A stretch of DNA of 64,000 bases from Paenibacillus cellulosilyticus (lineage in GTDB: Bacteria; Bacillota; Bacilli; Paenibacillales; Paenibacillaceae), in NCBI RefSeq assembly GCF_003182255.1, contig NZ_QGTQ01000005.1, positions 1-64,000 of the forward strand, given 5' to 3'. This document shows positions 45,136 to 53,956 of this stretch, one piece after another (position 1 is the first letter of the stretch; each line of letters begins with the position of its first letter). A program made the translations under genes and the position numbers. The notes under the pieces were generated by a model that had not been told where the DNA came from, did not search any database, and saw only the letters and a program-made list of their open reading frames with translations.

Positions 45136-46779
45136 TTACTTGTTCTTGTCGTATGCTTCCTGATAGATCTTCTCCAGCTGTCCAAGGTTCATCTTCTCGA
45201 GCGTCTTCACGTAGTCATCCCACTTATCAAAGGAGAGCGCGCCGGTAATGAATTTGGAGCTGTTCTCCAGCACGTAGATATCGATATCTTGACGCAAGGT
45301 GTTGACTTCTTTGGACGTCTTCTCATCGAAGATCGGTGCACCGTAAATTTCCTTAGGCAGGTATGGTTCGAGTGCTTCCTGCGCCGCCTGGACTTCCTTC
45401 GGATTGATCGCCGACGAGTTGAGCTCGCTGATCAGGTGCGGCGCTCCGCCGCCCGGCCACGGCGAGAATTGTCCGATCGTCGTACCTGTGCCGCGAGAGT
45501 CGGTTAGAATCTCATCCGTATATTCCGGCTTTCCGTCGCTTTGCAGGTTGTACGTCTGTCCTTCGATGCCGTAACGGAAGAAGATGGAGCCTTCATCGCC
45601 ATAGAAGTAGTCGATCCAGCGAATGGTTGCCTCCGGATTCTTGTTCACAGATGTAATGGCGAAAGCGCCGAAGTCACGCGCGACCGGTTTGCCGAATGCT
45701 TTGCGGTCTCCGTTCGGACCGGCCACCGGCGCAATGCCGACATAGTCATCCTTCTTCGAAGTGAACGGATCGTTCGCTTGGTTGGCGAAGAAGCCGAGGT
45801 TGCCAGAGCCCATCTTCGCAATGTATTGGGCTTCCGTCTGCGTGAACACCTCGTGATCCAGAAGATTCTCCGTGTACAGCTGATTGACGAATTGCAGCAG
45901 TTCCTTGAATTCCGGGTTATCGAACCAGATGTCCACCTTGTCATTATTGATGTTGAGATCGTAGCCCATCTGCTGGTCCAATCCCCAAGAGCCGATGAAC
46001 TGGTTGATGATGCTGTTACCGACGATGTCCTTGTCTTTGCGCCGCGCGGACAACGGAATTTCGTCCTTCTCGCCATTGCCGTTCGGGTCGTTGTCGCGGA
46101 ATGCCCGCAGCACGTTCAGCAGCTCGTCGGTCGTCTCCGGCGCCTTGAGTCCAAGCTTATTCAGCCATGTCTGGTTAATCCAGAACTTATCTGTTCTGCC
46201 GGAGCCAAGCGTTACAATCGCTGGCAGTGCATAGATATGACCGTCCGGAGCGGTAATGGATGACTTGATCTCCGGATATTGCTCCAGCAGTCCCTTCAGG
46301 TTAGGTGCGTACTGGTTGATCAGGTCCTCTAGTGGAATCAGCATGCCGGATGAACCGTATTTGACCGCCTCAAGCTGTGTAATGCCTGCCTTGAACAGCG
46401 CGTCCGGCAGCTCGTTGGAGGCGAACAGCAGGTTCTTACGTTCAACGAAGCCTTCCGTCGGAACGTCCTCCCATTCCACATCGATATTCGTCAGCTTCTC
46501 GTATTCTTGGAACACGAGCATGTCTTCGTAAGGACCGTTCGGCGGCGATTTCTGCGCGAACATCTTCAGCTTGATCGGCTCTTGCACGATCGGGAATCCG
46601 CTTGCGGATGCATTTGAGGCATTGCTGTCTGAATCGCTTGTCTCTGTCGTGCCTGCTTGCGACGGACTTGTGCCCGCACTGGTTTCTTCTTTGTCGCTGC
46701 CCGAGGAGCATGCGGTAACGGCGCTTGCTAGCATGAGGACAGATAAGAGATAGCCGGTCTTCTTCTTCCAGTTTGTCAT
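45136..46779 (-). CDS. Extracellular solute-binding lipoprotein
   Basis: 547 aa from ATG 46779, behind AGGGGG; the open frame to 46926 is not protein-like. The signal ends ASAVTAC and is followed by a Ser/Thr/Asp-rich linker. The segment FWINQTWLNKLGLKAPETTDELLNVLRAFRDNDPNGNGEKDEIPL is typical of LplA-like oligosaccharide binders. It gives the importer its specificity and likely binds the sulfated or arabinose-containing oligomer. Confidence 0.92.
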   Translation of the reverse strand: MTNWKKKTGYLLSVLMLASAVTACSSGSDKEETSAGTSPSQAGTTETSDSDSNASNASASGFPIVQEPIKLKMFAQKSPPNGPYEDMLVFQEYEKLTNIDVEWEDVPTEGFVERKNLLFASNELPDALFKAGITQLEAVKYGSSGMLIPLEDLINQYAPNLKGLLEQYPEIKSSITAPDGHIYALPAIVTLGSGRTDKFWINQTWLNKLGLKAPETTDELLNVLRAFRDNDPNGNGEKDEIPLSARRKDKDIVGNSIINQFIGSWGLDQQMGYDLNINNDKVDIWFDNPEFKELLQFVNQLYTENLLDHEVFTQTEAQYIAKMGSGNLGFFANQANDPFTSKKDDYVGIAPVAGPNGDRKAFGKPVARDFGAFAITSVNKNPEATIRWIDYFYGDEGSIFFRYGIEGQTYNLQSDGKPEYTDEILTDSRGTGTTIGQFSPWPGGGAPHLISELNSSAINPKEVQAAQEALEPYLPKEIYGAPIFDEKTSKEVNTLRQDIDIYVLENSSKFITGALSFDKWDDYVKTLEKMNLGQLEKIYQEAYDKNK

Positions 46780-46828
46780 TTCTGAGAACCCCCTACAGGT
46801 GTTTATGGAAACACTCCAATTACGTATG

Positions 46829-46843
46829 GAAAGCAATGCTTTC
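46829..46843. promoter_or_regulatory. Palindrome upstream of the binding-protein gene
   Basis: GAAAGCA-A-TGCTTTC is a perfect 7+1+7 palindrome about 50 bases before the start codon. It resembles a degenerate cre site but lacks the central CG, so a target for the adjacent AraC regulator or CcpA are both possible. Confidence 0.4.
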
Positions 46844-47034
46844 ACAATTGCAGCAATACCAAGCGGCAGCTGCAAATGGCTGAAGGGCCTTTCGTAAGGT
46901 ACGATCGGTCGGTGTGGTGAATCCACAAAATGTTTGCTTATTATTCACACCAATTTACTATGCTTTATGCGCATAGGTTTATATTAATCCGAACATTTGT
47001 GGAATAAAATATCAATTTGTCTGATCGCGATTTG

Positions 47035-47895
47035 TCATTTTGTCTGGTCTTGGAGGTAACGACTCGGCGGCATTCCGTACTGCTTGCCGAAGGCGCGGGA
47101 GAACGAGTATAGGTCTGGATATCCGAGCGACAAAGCGATTTCGGTTATGCTGTATGCCTCACTTCTGAGCATCGCAACAGCCCGTTCCATGCGCAGCTTC
47201 GTCAAGTACTGCTGCGGCCCCATGCCGGTAAGCCGCGTCATCTCGCTGTATAGATGAGAGCGGTGAACGCCGGAGGCACGTACAATATCTGCGACGGCGA
47301 TTCCCTCCATGTAGTGCGTTCGGATGTAATCGAGCGTTGCGTTGATCCACTTATCGGTGCTTTTATTGACTGGTTCGGGGTCACGGGTCGTGTGCAAAAT
47401 GCCGAACAGCCTATAAATAGATGCGCTTAGCTGAAAGTCGTCGTCGGCATTCTCTCCTCGCATGAACGATAAGGTTTGCTGAATCGAGGCTTCCGTATCG
47501 GGCGTCAGCCGCTGGCGAGAATAGGGTAGATCGAGGCTGATACCGAGACGGTCAAGCAGATCAGGTGCCTGCGTTCCGTTGAATGCCAGCCAGTACATCC
47601 GCAGCCGAACAGGTTCATCCAAAGGCTCGCCACGGCGATACAAATACCTCTGATTCGGATACAGACAGAATACATCTCCTGCATGAAGTGTCACTGATCC
47701 GCCGGGGTATTCGAGATAGAGTGACCCCTCAATGATGAAGTGAACGGAGTAGCACTCGATGATTTTCGGCCCGACGATATACGCCGCTTTGGCTCTGTTC
47801 CATCCTGCCCGGACAGGCCATAAGCCTCCCTTCTTCTCGAACGGAGAAGCTGTATAGTAAATGTGCTCAGCGAATTCATGATCGAATTCTTTCAT
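47035..47895 (-). CDS. AraC-family regulator with cupin sensor
   Basis: 286 aa, ATG 47895 after AAGGAG. The N-terminal cupin (HFIIEGSLYLEYPGGSVTLHAGDVFCLYPNQRYLYRRG) binds sugar in AraC-like proteins. The C-terminus has two HTH motifs (VADIVRASGVHRSHLYSEMTRLTGMGPQQYL and ITEIALSLGYPDLYSFSRAFGKQYGMPPSRYL). It heads the co-directional locus of importer, GH51, FGE and sulfatase and is its likely activator. Confidence 0.92.
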   Translation of the reverse strand: MKEFDHEFAEHIYYTASPFEKKGGLWPVRAGWNRAKAAYIVGPKIIECYSVHFIIEGSLYLEYPGGSVTLHAGDVFCLYPNQRYLYRRGEPLDEPVRLRMYWLAFNGTQAPDLLDRLGISLDLPYSRQRLTPDTEASIQQTLSFMRGENADDDFQLSASIYRLFGILHTTRDPEPVNKSTDKWINATLDYIRTHYMEGIAVADIVRASGVHRSHLYSEMTRLTGMGPQQYLTKLRMERAVAMLRSEAYSITEIALSLGYPDLYSFSRAFGKQYGMPPSRYLQDQTK

Positions 47896-48079
47896 AGCAG
47901 ATCACACTCCTTATGTTCTAAAACTAACTATTCATAGTATAATAGTCGCATTTTAGAAAACAACATTCTTATTGCCAATGAACGGGATCAGCTGGTTGAA
48001 AAATATTTTCCCAGCACCTTGCATTACCTATAATTCCAAGTATAATACTAGGTATATAGGTGAGGATGGAGATGAGCTT

Positions 48080-48409
48080 ATGATCTCAACCGGAACATTC
48101 GAGAGACAATGGATGGATGATTATTTGGATTTGCTGAACTACGCGAGGCAGATTGGAGACAATGCGTGGCAGCAAGAAATAATAAATACGATGAACGATG
48201 CTAAGCATCGTATGGAGCAAGAATCGCTTGAACGTCGACGGGAAGAGTTGTGGCAGCAGTTCGATGCCATAAACGCCAAGATGCTGGAGTTGTATCGGCA
48301 GCTGCGTGAGACGGAGAATGCTTCAATCGCGGAGCGATTATCCGAGGAAGTGTGGGAGCTGAAGACACGGCGAATCGAAATCGGCAGGCAGCTATACGCC
48401 ATCCGATAA
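48080..48409 (+). CDS. Small coiled-coil protein of unknown function
   Basis: 109 aa from ATG 48080 behind GGAG; the open frame to 47972 has no ribosome site. Almost wholly helical and charged, with heptad-like LWQQFDAINAKMLELYRQLRETENASIAERLSEEVWELKTRR. No family is recognised. It ends shortly before the terminator of the minus-strand Met-rich gene. Confidence 0.6.
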   Translation: MISTGTFERQWMDDYLDLLNYARQIGDNAWQQEIINTMNDAKHRMEQESLERRREELWQQFDAINAKMLELYRQLRETENASIAERLSEEVWELKTRRIEIGRQLYAIR

Positions 48410-48426
48410 TAAATCTGGTCCAAATA

Positions 48427-48469
48427 AAAAAGCCCGCATGCAGTTAACCGCTCTGTCGGACATCGGGTA
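48427..48469 (-). terminator. Terminator of the Met-rich gene
   Basis: On the minus strand CCCGATG…CATGCGGG is followed by CTTTTTTATTT. It lies only four bases past the stop codon of the second Met-rich frame (48473), which supports that frame as the true 3' end. Confidence 0.6.
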
Positions 48470-48472
48470 TTG

Positions 48473-48869
48473 CTATGCATTTGTTAAGATCGGTGCGCGT
48501 GCAGTCGTCTGCTCCGCAGCAGCGTAAGTAAACCAGTACGGATCCATGGTCAGATGGATATGTACACCTACATAAATGTAACCCAATTTCGCAAATTCGG
48601 CAACCGCTTGTGTTTGATTGCTCCTTGGCAGAGGAGAAATCTTATACGGCGGTTTCTTTCATTTGACGCATCATGCTCATCATCATCGTCATCATTTCGT
48701 CGCATTGCTGCATATTAGCCATCATTGCGTCCATATCCATCATGTCCATCATGTTCATTTCTTGCATTTGGTCCATCATCATCTGCATGTTCTTCATCTT
48801 GCACATCATCTCATCCATACACATCGACATCATCATTTTCATCGACATCATTTCCATCTTCGCACACAT
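48473..48869 (-). pseudogene. Methionine-rich protein gene, frame broken
   Basis: Frame 1 starts at ATG 48869 and gives 75 residues with more than 30 Met, e.g. MMDMMDMDAMMANMQQCDEM, then stops at 48642. Frame 2, open from 48658 to TAG 48473, has a clear protein-like tail (SNQTQAVAEFAKLGYIYVGV, MDPYWFTYA) but no start codon suited to it. Removing one A from the AAA at 48657-48659 joins them as …RQMKKPPYKISPLP…, a single protein of about 131 residues, closed by a terminator. The rich Met with Asp and Cys could bind copper or form a spore or surface protein; this is a guess. Confidence 0.6.
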
Positions 48870-49041
48870 CCTTATTATGGATAAATTTACTTTCGAATAG
48901 TAGATTAACGGATTTGGTCGAAATACACAAGATATTTTTTGATAAAATGTTGATTTTATTTCTATATGTATGTTAGTATATTGGGTTTATTATTCCGCTT
49001 TGGTTGATTGGTTTTATTGTAATTTAGACGAGCGCGAGGCA

Positions 49042-49081
49042 AAAAAGAAGCGGATCCTGATAGCAGGTATCCGCTTCTTTT
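49042..49081 (-). terminator. Terminator of the DUF975 gene
   Basis: AAAAGAAGCGGAT…ATCCGCTTCTTTT forms a 13-bp stem; on the minus strand it ends in TTTTTT. It lies just past the DUF975 stop codon. Confidence 0.88.
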
Positions 49082-49085
49082 GCCA

Positions 49086-49724
49086 TTATGACTTAGAGAG
49101 ATCAAGTGGAGCAGGCGGTTTCTCGCCTTGGTTGTTCACTTCATCATAGAAGTGAGCCGACGCAACCGATATATAAGCTCCGAGCCAGAGATAGCCGATA
49201 CCCAGCGTCAGTATGCACAGCAGCGCCCAGCCGATGAACGTGAGCTGGAGAACGAACAGGCGCCATTTGTGGCCGACCATCATCTCTTTGCTGCGGCGAA
49301 TCGCTTCGAGCGGACTTATATTCGGATTATCCGTCAGAATGTAGTAAGCCTGCGAATAGCGATAAGCGGCGATGATGCCAGGGATAATCAGCAGCAGTGT
49401 CCACAGGCAGATAAAGATGGCCATCAGAATGTACAGCAGGAAGGCTTTGCCCGGATTATTGAACCCTTGATATATAGACTTGGCCGGGGGCTTCTGATGG
49501 CGGGAGATACCCAGGAAGAAGGCTGCTGTCCCCAATGCTATCATCCCTGCAATCACGTAGCTCATAATATCGCCAGCGACTTTTAGTGTGTGAGAGAAAA
49601 GTCCGAGAAAGGCCAGAATGAAAGATGGAATAGAAGCGAGCAGTATTGCGCCAACTGATTTGCCCCATTGTCCCCGCAAGCTTTCTCTAGCTCGTCTGCG
49701 AAACTCAGAGTAAGAAACGTTCAA
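49086..49724 (-). CDS. DUF975 integral membrane protein
   Basis: 212 aa, ATG 49724. About five membrane helices. The start YSEFRRRARESLRGQWGKSVGAILL and the segment NNPGKAFLLYILMAIFICLWTLLLIIPGIIAAYRYSQAYYIL, followed by SPLEAIRRSKEMMVGHKWRLF, are the DUF975 signature. The role is unknown. A palindrome (49784) lies in its upstream region. Confidence 0.9.
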   Translation of the reverse strand: MNVSYSEFRRRARESLRGQWGKSVGAILLASIPSFILAFLGLFSHTLKVAGDIMSYVIAGMIALGTAAFFLGISRHQKPPAKSIYQGFNNPGKAFLLYILMAIFICLWTLLLIIPGIIAAYRYSQAYYILTDNPNISPLEAIRRSKEMMVGHKWRLFVLQLTFIGWALLCILTLGIGYLWLGAYISVASAHFYDEVNNQGEKPPAPLDLSKS

Positions 49725-49783
49725 GTTGTTATCCTCCTAATGACTTGTATACTTAACAGCTTATTGCAGCAAGGCCACTTTTA

Positions 49784-49817
49784 TATTCGACGATTTGGTC
49801 GAATAACCTCTTTTTTT
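49784..49817. promoter_or_regulatory. Palindrome with T-run upstream of DUF975
   Basis: TATTCGAC, loop GATTTG, GTCGAATA is a perfect 8-bp stem followed on the plus strand by ACCTCTTTTTTT. It looks like a terminator but no plus-strand gene precedes it. It may instead be an operator for the divergent DUF975 gene. The remainder of 49725-50050 shows no gene. Confidence 0.4.
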
Positions 49818-50050
49818 GTCGATGGTAAGTTGGCTGTACTACGTGACGTCTTCAAGAAGGTAAGGTGAAAGTGCTGGCCTTTTATAGATAAGTACGCAAA
49901 TATGACGGGCTAGATTCAGATTTTGAGGATAGTTACGGGAATTTGTATGCTCGCGGAGTACTATGCTTGATCGTTTCATCGCTTAAGTCAGCTAACGTAT
50001 GCGAGATATAATAGGAAAAGCTCAGTAGGTAGGAAAGGGGAGTGCGTGCT

Positions 50051-51058
50051 TTGAAGGAAAATGATACGGATACCTATCCGCCAGGTTCGGTCATACCGTT
50101 TCAACTATTAAACAGTGCCTTTGAGAGCGAACAATTGGATAAGGTCATGTACATCATAGACAATTACACGATTGATCATTATAACGATAAGGATGATCCT
50201 GTAATCGTTAATGCCGCCCGGCGCGGCAATAAAACGCTATTCGAGAAGCTTATTAAGCTCGGTGCTGATATTAACGCAATGAATCATGTGAAATCTTCGG
50301 CCGTGAAGAGCGCTCTTTACTCTCGGAATTATGAGGGCATCCGTGCCTTGCTTGAGCTGGGCTTCGAGATGAAATCTTATTCTGGTGGTGCGGCTCTTCG
50401 CTCGGCAGCATGGGACGGTGAATTCGCAATGGTTCGCCTTTTCGTCGATTATGGAGCGGATGTCAACTTCAGCGGCAAGGATCAGGTGTTTCCGTATTGT
50501 CCAACGCCGATTCAAATGGCCGCATCCGGCAACCATTTCGAAATCGTCAAATATTTGGTGGAGCACGGCGCGGATGTAACGATCAAAGACAAGTATGGTG
50601 GACGTGCGTTTCTAGAGGCGAAGCAGCTCAAAAATCAAGAAATGATGGCTTACATTAAACAGTTCGAGCCAGCAATCTGGCATGAGGCGGACAAACGTGC
50701 TGCAGAACTAAAAAAGATGGGACTACCATCGGACATCGTCAAATGGCTCGGAACCGAGAGCCGTCGAATCGATCTTCCCGATAATGGCTCGGTGGAATAT
50801 ATCGAGTTCGAAACGATCTTTGATGTGAAGGAGATACATTGGCAGGATAGAGTGTTTCTGGATTTCACCAAAGAAGTTGAAGGCTTTGACAGTACAGGCT
50901 TTATCATTTGGATTCCAGACCAGAAATGTTTAGGCAGCTTAGATGTCGAGCATGATGAACTTGTCACATTTGAGGGAGTAAAGTGGCAGAAGTTCATCAA
51001 GAAGCTCCCTATCATTATTGAGCATGTGTTGGATGGCGCGCCGATCGATGAGCTTTAA
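50051..51058 (+). CDS. Ankyrin-repeat protein
   Basis: 335 aa from TTG 50051, ten bases after GGAAAGGGG; GTG 50042 abuts that site. At least four ankyrin repeats (e.g. NKTLFEKLIKLGADINAMNH, FAMVRLFVDYGADVNFSG, HFEIVKYLVEHGADVTIKD) span about 45-215. The C-terminal ~110 residues (DRVFLDFTKEVEGFDSTGFIIWIPDQKCLGSLDVEHDELV) form a separate beta-rich domain that I cannot name, possibly SMI1/KNR4-like. Ankyrin repeats bind other proteins. The stop overlaps that of the converging VanY gene. Confidence 0.85.
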   Translation: MKENDTDTYPPGSVIPFQLLNSAFESEQLDKVMYIIDNYTIDHYNDKDDPVIVNAARRGNKTLFEKLIKLGADINAMNHVKSSAVKSALYSRNYEGIRALLELGFEMKSYSGGAALRSAAWDGEFAMVRLFVDYGADVNFSGKDQVFPYCPTPIQMAASGNHFEIVKYLVEHGADVTIKDKYGGRAFLEAKQLKNQEMMAYIKQFEPAIWHEADKRAAELKKMGLPSDIVKWLGTESRRIDLPDNGSVEYIEFETIFDVKEIHWQDRVFLDFTKEVEGFDSTGFIIWIPDQKCLGSLDVEHDELVTFEGVKWQKFIKKLPIIIEHVLDGAPIDEL

Positions 51059-51675
51059 GCCTCTTCCTCCGCACTCATCGACGGATAATGCCCGTTCTTA
51101 AGCTGACGGATGCTGTATCCGAAATCCATTTGGAGGTGGGGATTATCTTTGAATCCTTCCCAGTCGCCGCCCCATGTGAAGCCGAGCTTCTTGGCAATAT
51201 CGACGACCTCCATCCAGTCCGCGCGGCCATTGCCGTTGCCGTCATACCCCATGTCCCAGATGACATCATTGCTTGGCGTCCGCAATGCGAAATCAATGGC
51301 AAGACCGTAGTTGTGGTACGACTCGCCGCCCTTTACCTGGGTCACAACTACACCGCTGTCCTCGCGTCCTTGGCGGTACAGCGCATCCTGCTCGGCGGAG
51401 CTGCGGAAGCCGTCGGTGATGACAACCTCAATACCAAGCTTCGAGGCTTCATCGACCAATTGGTCGATGGCCTGCGCAACGGCAGGATGAAGCTCGGTTG
51501 GTGGAGGCAGCTCCTCAGAGGGACCTTGCCGATATAACCATACAGCGGCGGCGACCAGCAGAGCCAGTGCTATGAGGACCAGCAGATTTATTCTCGGCCA
51601 AGGATATGTATGCGAAGAGCGTACTCTTGATCTCACAGGAGCGGTATAGTCTGAACTTTGTTTCATTTGCTGCAT
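51055..51675 (-). CDS. VanY/CwlK-type M15 peptidase, membrane-anchored
   Basis: 206 aa from ATG 51675. A short cytoplasmic tail, one membrane helix (NLLVLIALALLVAAAVWLY), then the M15 domain. Zinc ligands are in GESYHNYGLAIDFA (His, Asp) and NPHLQMDFG (His); TDGFRSSAEQDALYRQGR is the usual substrate loop. The family cuts peptidoglycan stems, either the terminal D-Ala or the L-Ala-D-Glu bond; the YHNYGLAIDF form is closer to L-Ala-D-Glu endopeptidases. The 3' end overlaps that of the ankyrin gene by four bases. Confidence 0.9.
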   Translation of the reverse strand: MQQMKQSSDYTAPVRSRVRSSHTYPWPRINLLVLIALALLVAAAVWLYRQGPSEELPPPTELHPAVAQAIDQLVDEASKLGIEVVITDGFRSSAEQDALYRQGREDSGVVVTQVKGGESYHNYGLAIDFALRTPSNDVIWDMGYDGNGNGRADWMEVVDIAKKLGFTWGGDWEGFKDNPHLQMDFGYSIRQLKNGHYPSMSAEEEA

Positions 51676-51944
51676 CACGATAAGGGCCTGCCTTTCTTCC
51701 GTACGAAGGAATGGTGGTCGGCTTATAGAACAAGCTGATATTCCTATTGTAGAAGAAACTTTCTTAAATAATCTTCAAGCAAAACTTAAAGTTAACTTAA
51801 GATTTTCAATTGTTGGGAAAAGAATAGCAGAGTAGACTGTTCTCCGTAACGGTCTCAGGGTCAGCCCCTACGCACCGACTAAGGTCGAGGAACTGCCACG
51901 ACCGCATTGCATACGAACTTAAACATAGGGTTCCTGTCTATGAA

Positions 51945-51992
51945 AAAAGCCGGCAACGTCGCGCGCCATCAGGCGAGGACAATGCCGGCTTT
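51945..51992 (-). terminator. Terminator of the GDPD gene
   Basis: AAAGCCGGCA…TGCCGGCTTT with TTTTTT after it on the minus strand. The interval 51676-51944 carries no evident gene; it holds a TTAAAGTTAACTTAAG direct-repeat stretch (51786-51801) in the peptidase promoter region. Confidence 0.85.
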
Positions 51993-52015
51993 ATCTTTTC
52001 CGAAATCTACACGAT

Positions 52016-53791
52016 CTATAGATCAATTCCGACCATCGATTGCGCCATTGCTGGCGTATCGGTAATAATGCCATCTACCTCGAACTTGAGCATTTCTTTC
52101 AGATTGTGGCGTCCGTTCACCGTCCATACCCAGACCTCGCGTCCGGCATTATGGGCCTGATCCAAGAGCTGCTTCGTCACCATGATCTGCTCAACGGTGT
52201 AGAAATCGACGTCCAGCGAAGAGAGATTCCCAACGGCAAAATACATGATTTGACCGATTCGGATCTCGGGCGCCAGCTGGCGGATTTGCCGCAGTGTGCT
52301 GCTGTCGAACGACTGAATGTACACGTCTTGTTCCATTCCGAAATCATGGACCAGCTGAACGACTTCCTTCACGAGCGGTTCGCTCGGTCCGGTCGGCTTC
52401 AAATCAATCAGCAGCTTAATTTGCCCTTGTGCTTCGGCAAGCACTTCCTCAAGCGTCGCGATAGGGATAGAAGCGCCTTCCTCATCAAGGCCCAGGGAGA
52501 GCTTGCTCACTTGGGCATAGGTCAGGTCGGACACACTGCTCTTCACACCCGTCATGCGGTAAAGTGTAGCGTCGTGATTCAGGACAGCTACACCGTCCTT
52601 GGTCAATTGAACATCGATCTCGACCGATTGGATACCTTGTTCGATTGAGCTTAGAATTGCCGGCATGGAGTTCTCCGGTGCGAATTCGATGTCGCCTCCG
52701 CGATGCGCCGAGATCAGCACGCTCCATTTGGCATAGACCAGATGGCTGCTTGCCTTGACACCAACGAATATCATCAGAGATACATAGATGACGCCGATTA
52801 CGGCGAATAACGTTCGTCTGCGCGTGTACCGTCTCGCGGCGTCGGCGAGATTATGCTCCCAGCGCCCGATGAAACTGCGATACAGCCGAAGGTGATCGCG
52901 CGGCGCTTGCCCCCGTTCTCGTCCGAACACATAGAACAGGCGCGTCAACACGATGATGTTCAGCGGCATGATCGCCAGCGTCAGCATGTATGTAAGCATG
53001 GAGGTGAGCGTTAATGAATAATGCTCGGTGAATGCCTTAAGAACGTTATGGTTGAGCCAATAAGGTAAGAACGACAAGGATGAGAGCGCCGCAAAGCCAG
53101 TACCGATGACGAGTACATTAATGAGAAACAACGAGACGAGAACCCTTGATTGCTTCCCCCTTGTCAGATCGAGACTGCTTCGAATGGCGGCGCCGACCGA
53201 TCGGCCCTCCAGGACGATGAAGTGAAGCACGAACACCCATCGCATAATCAAGTAAACCGCCGCGGTCAAAATAACAACGTACACGATCGACATGACCAGC
53301 GATAAATGCAGCACATTGCGCTCAAGGAAAATCGGTACGTTGAATAGCGCATAGAACGACTCCGACATCGGCGAGTCGACGAACGGGATCAGCACGAGCA
53401 ATAAAATAACGAGCTGCACGGAACCGACGCCCAGCAGTCGCGGCGTCTGGCGAAGCGCCGTCAGTAGCGCGTCAGTAATGGCGACCCGATTGCCAAAATA
53501 CCGCTGCTGGACAAGAACAACGAGCACACATAGCTCGATGAATACGGCGAATGATGCGATTAGACCAATCGCAATGAGTCCGACCATACCCTGCCAGTTC
53601 AATCCGAGCTCCGCAATATCTTCATTCATGAGCGAGCCAGAACCGATGACCGTAAGAACACGGTTGAAGATCAGCGTAATGATCGGAATAATGATGACAC
53701 TAGTAAGCAGCATATATAAATATTCGAAAAATAGCAGCTTCGGATAAGCAGCACGGAAGTCGCGGATGCTTCGACTGAGCAGCTTGAGCAT
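52016..53791 (-). CDS. Membrane glycerophosphodiester phosphodiesterase
   Basis: 591 aa from ATG 53791 (MLKLLSRSIRDF), nine bases after GAAAGG; ATG 53800 abuts that site. The first ~330 residues have about eight membrane helices of the GDPD membrane-domain type. The C-terminal catalytic domain has ISAHRGGDIEFAPENSMPAI, SVEIDVQLTKDGVAVLNHDATLYRMTG and LLIDLKPTG, carrying the His pair and the Ca or Mg ligands. It hydrolyses glycerophosphodiesters, possibly from lipoteichoic acid, at the outer face. Confidence 0.93.
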   Translation of the reverse strand: MLKLLSRSIRDFRAAYPKLLFFEYLYMLLTSVIIIPIITLIFNRVLTVIGSGSLMNEDIAELGLNWQGMVGLIAIGLIASFAVFIELCVLVVLVQQRYFGNRVAITDALLTALRQTPRLLGVGSVQLVILLLVLIPFVDSPMSESFYALFNVPIFLERNVLHLSLVMSIVYVVILTAAVYLIMRWVFVLHFIVLEGRSVGAAIRSSLDLTRGKQSRVLVSLFLINVLVIGTGFAALSSLSFLPYWLNHNVLKAFTEHYSLTLTSMLTYMLTLAIMPLNIIVLTRLFYVFGRERGQAPRDHLRLYRSFIGRWEHNLADAARRYTRRRTLFAVIGVIYVSLMIFVGVKASSHLVYAKWSVLISAHRGGDIEFAPENSMPAILSSIEQGIQSVEIDVQLTKDGVAVLNHDATLYRMTGVKSSVSDLTYAQVSKLSLGLDEEGASIPIATLEEVLAEAQGQIKLLIDLKPTGPSEPLVKEVVQLVHDFGMEQDVYIQSFDSSTLRQIRQLAPEIRIGQIMYFAVGNLSSLDVDFYTVEQIMVTKQLLDQAHNAGREVWVWTVNGRHNLKEMLKFEVDGIITDTPAMAQSMVGIDL

Positions 53792-53956
53792 GGCGTTCAT
53801 CCTTTCTTCAATGCAGCACTTGATCAATAGTTGTACTAATAAAAATACAATATTGACTGTTATAATACCAGTTTATGACGAACAAGACCGGACAGCATCC
53901 TCGATAGAGGGCCGACCGGTCCGATTATATGCTTTATTTTTGGTAGAGTGGTTTGA

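Noticed and set aside
45541..46263. Plus-strand ORF (240 aa) inside the 45136 binding-protein gene
   Set aside because: Antisense shadow, no ribosome site, no domain.
48618..48884. Plus-strand ORF encoding a His-rich protein
   Set aside because: It is the exact antisense of the Met-rich frame. Its many His codons are all CAT and never CAC, which is explained by ATG on the other strand; real His-rich genes mix both codons.
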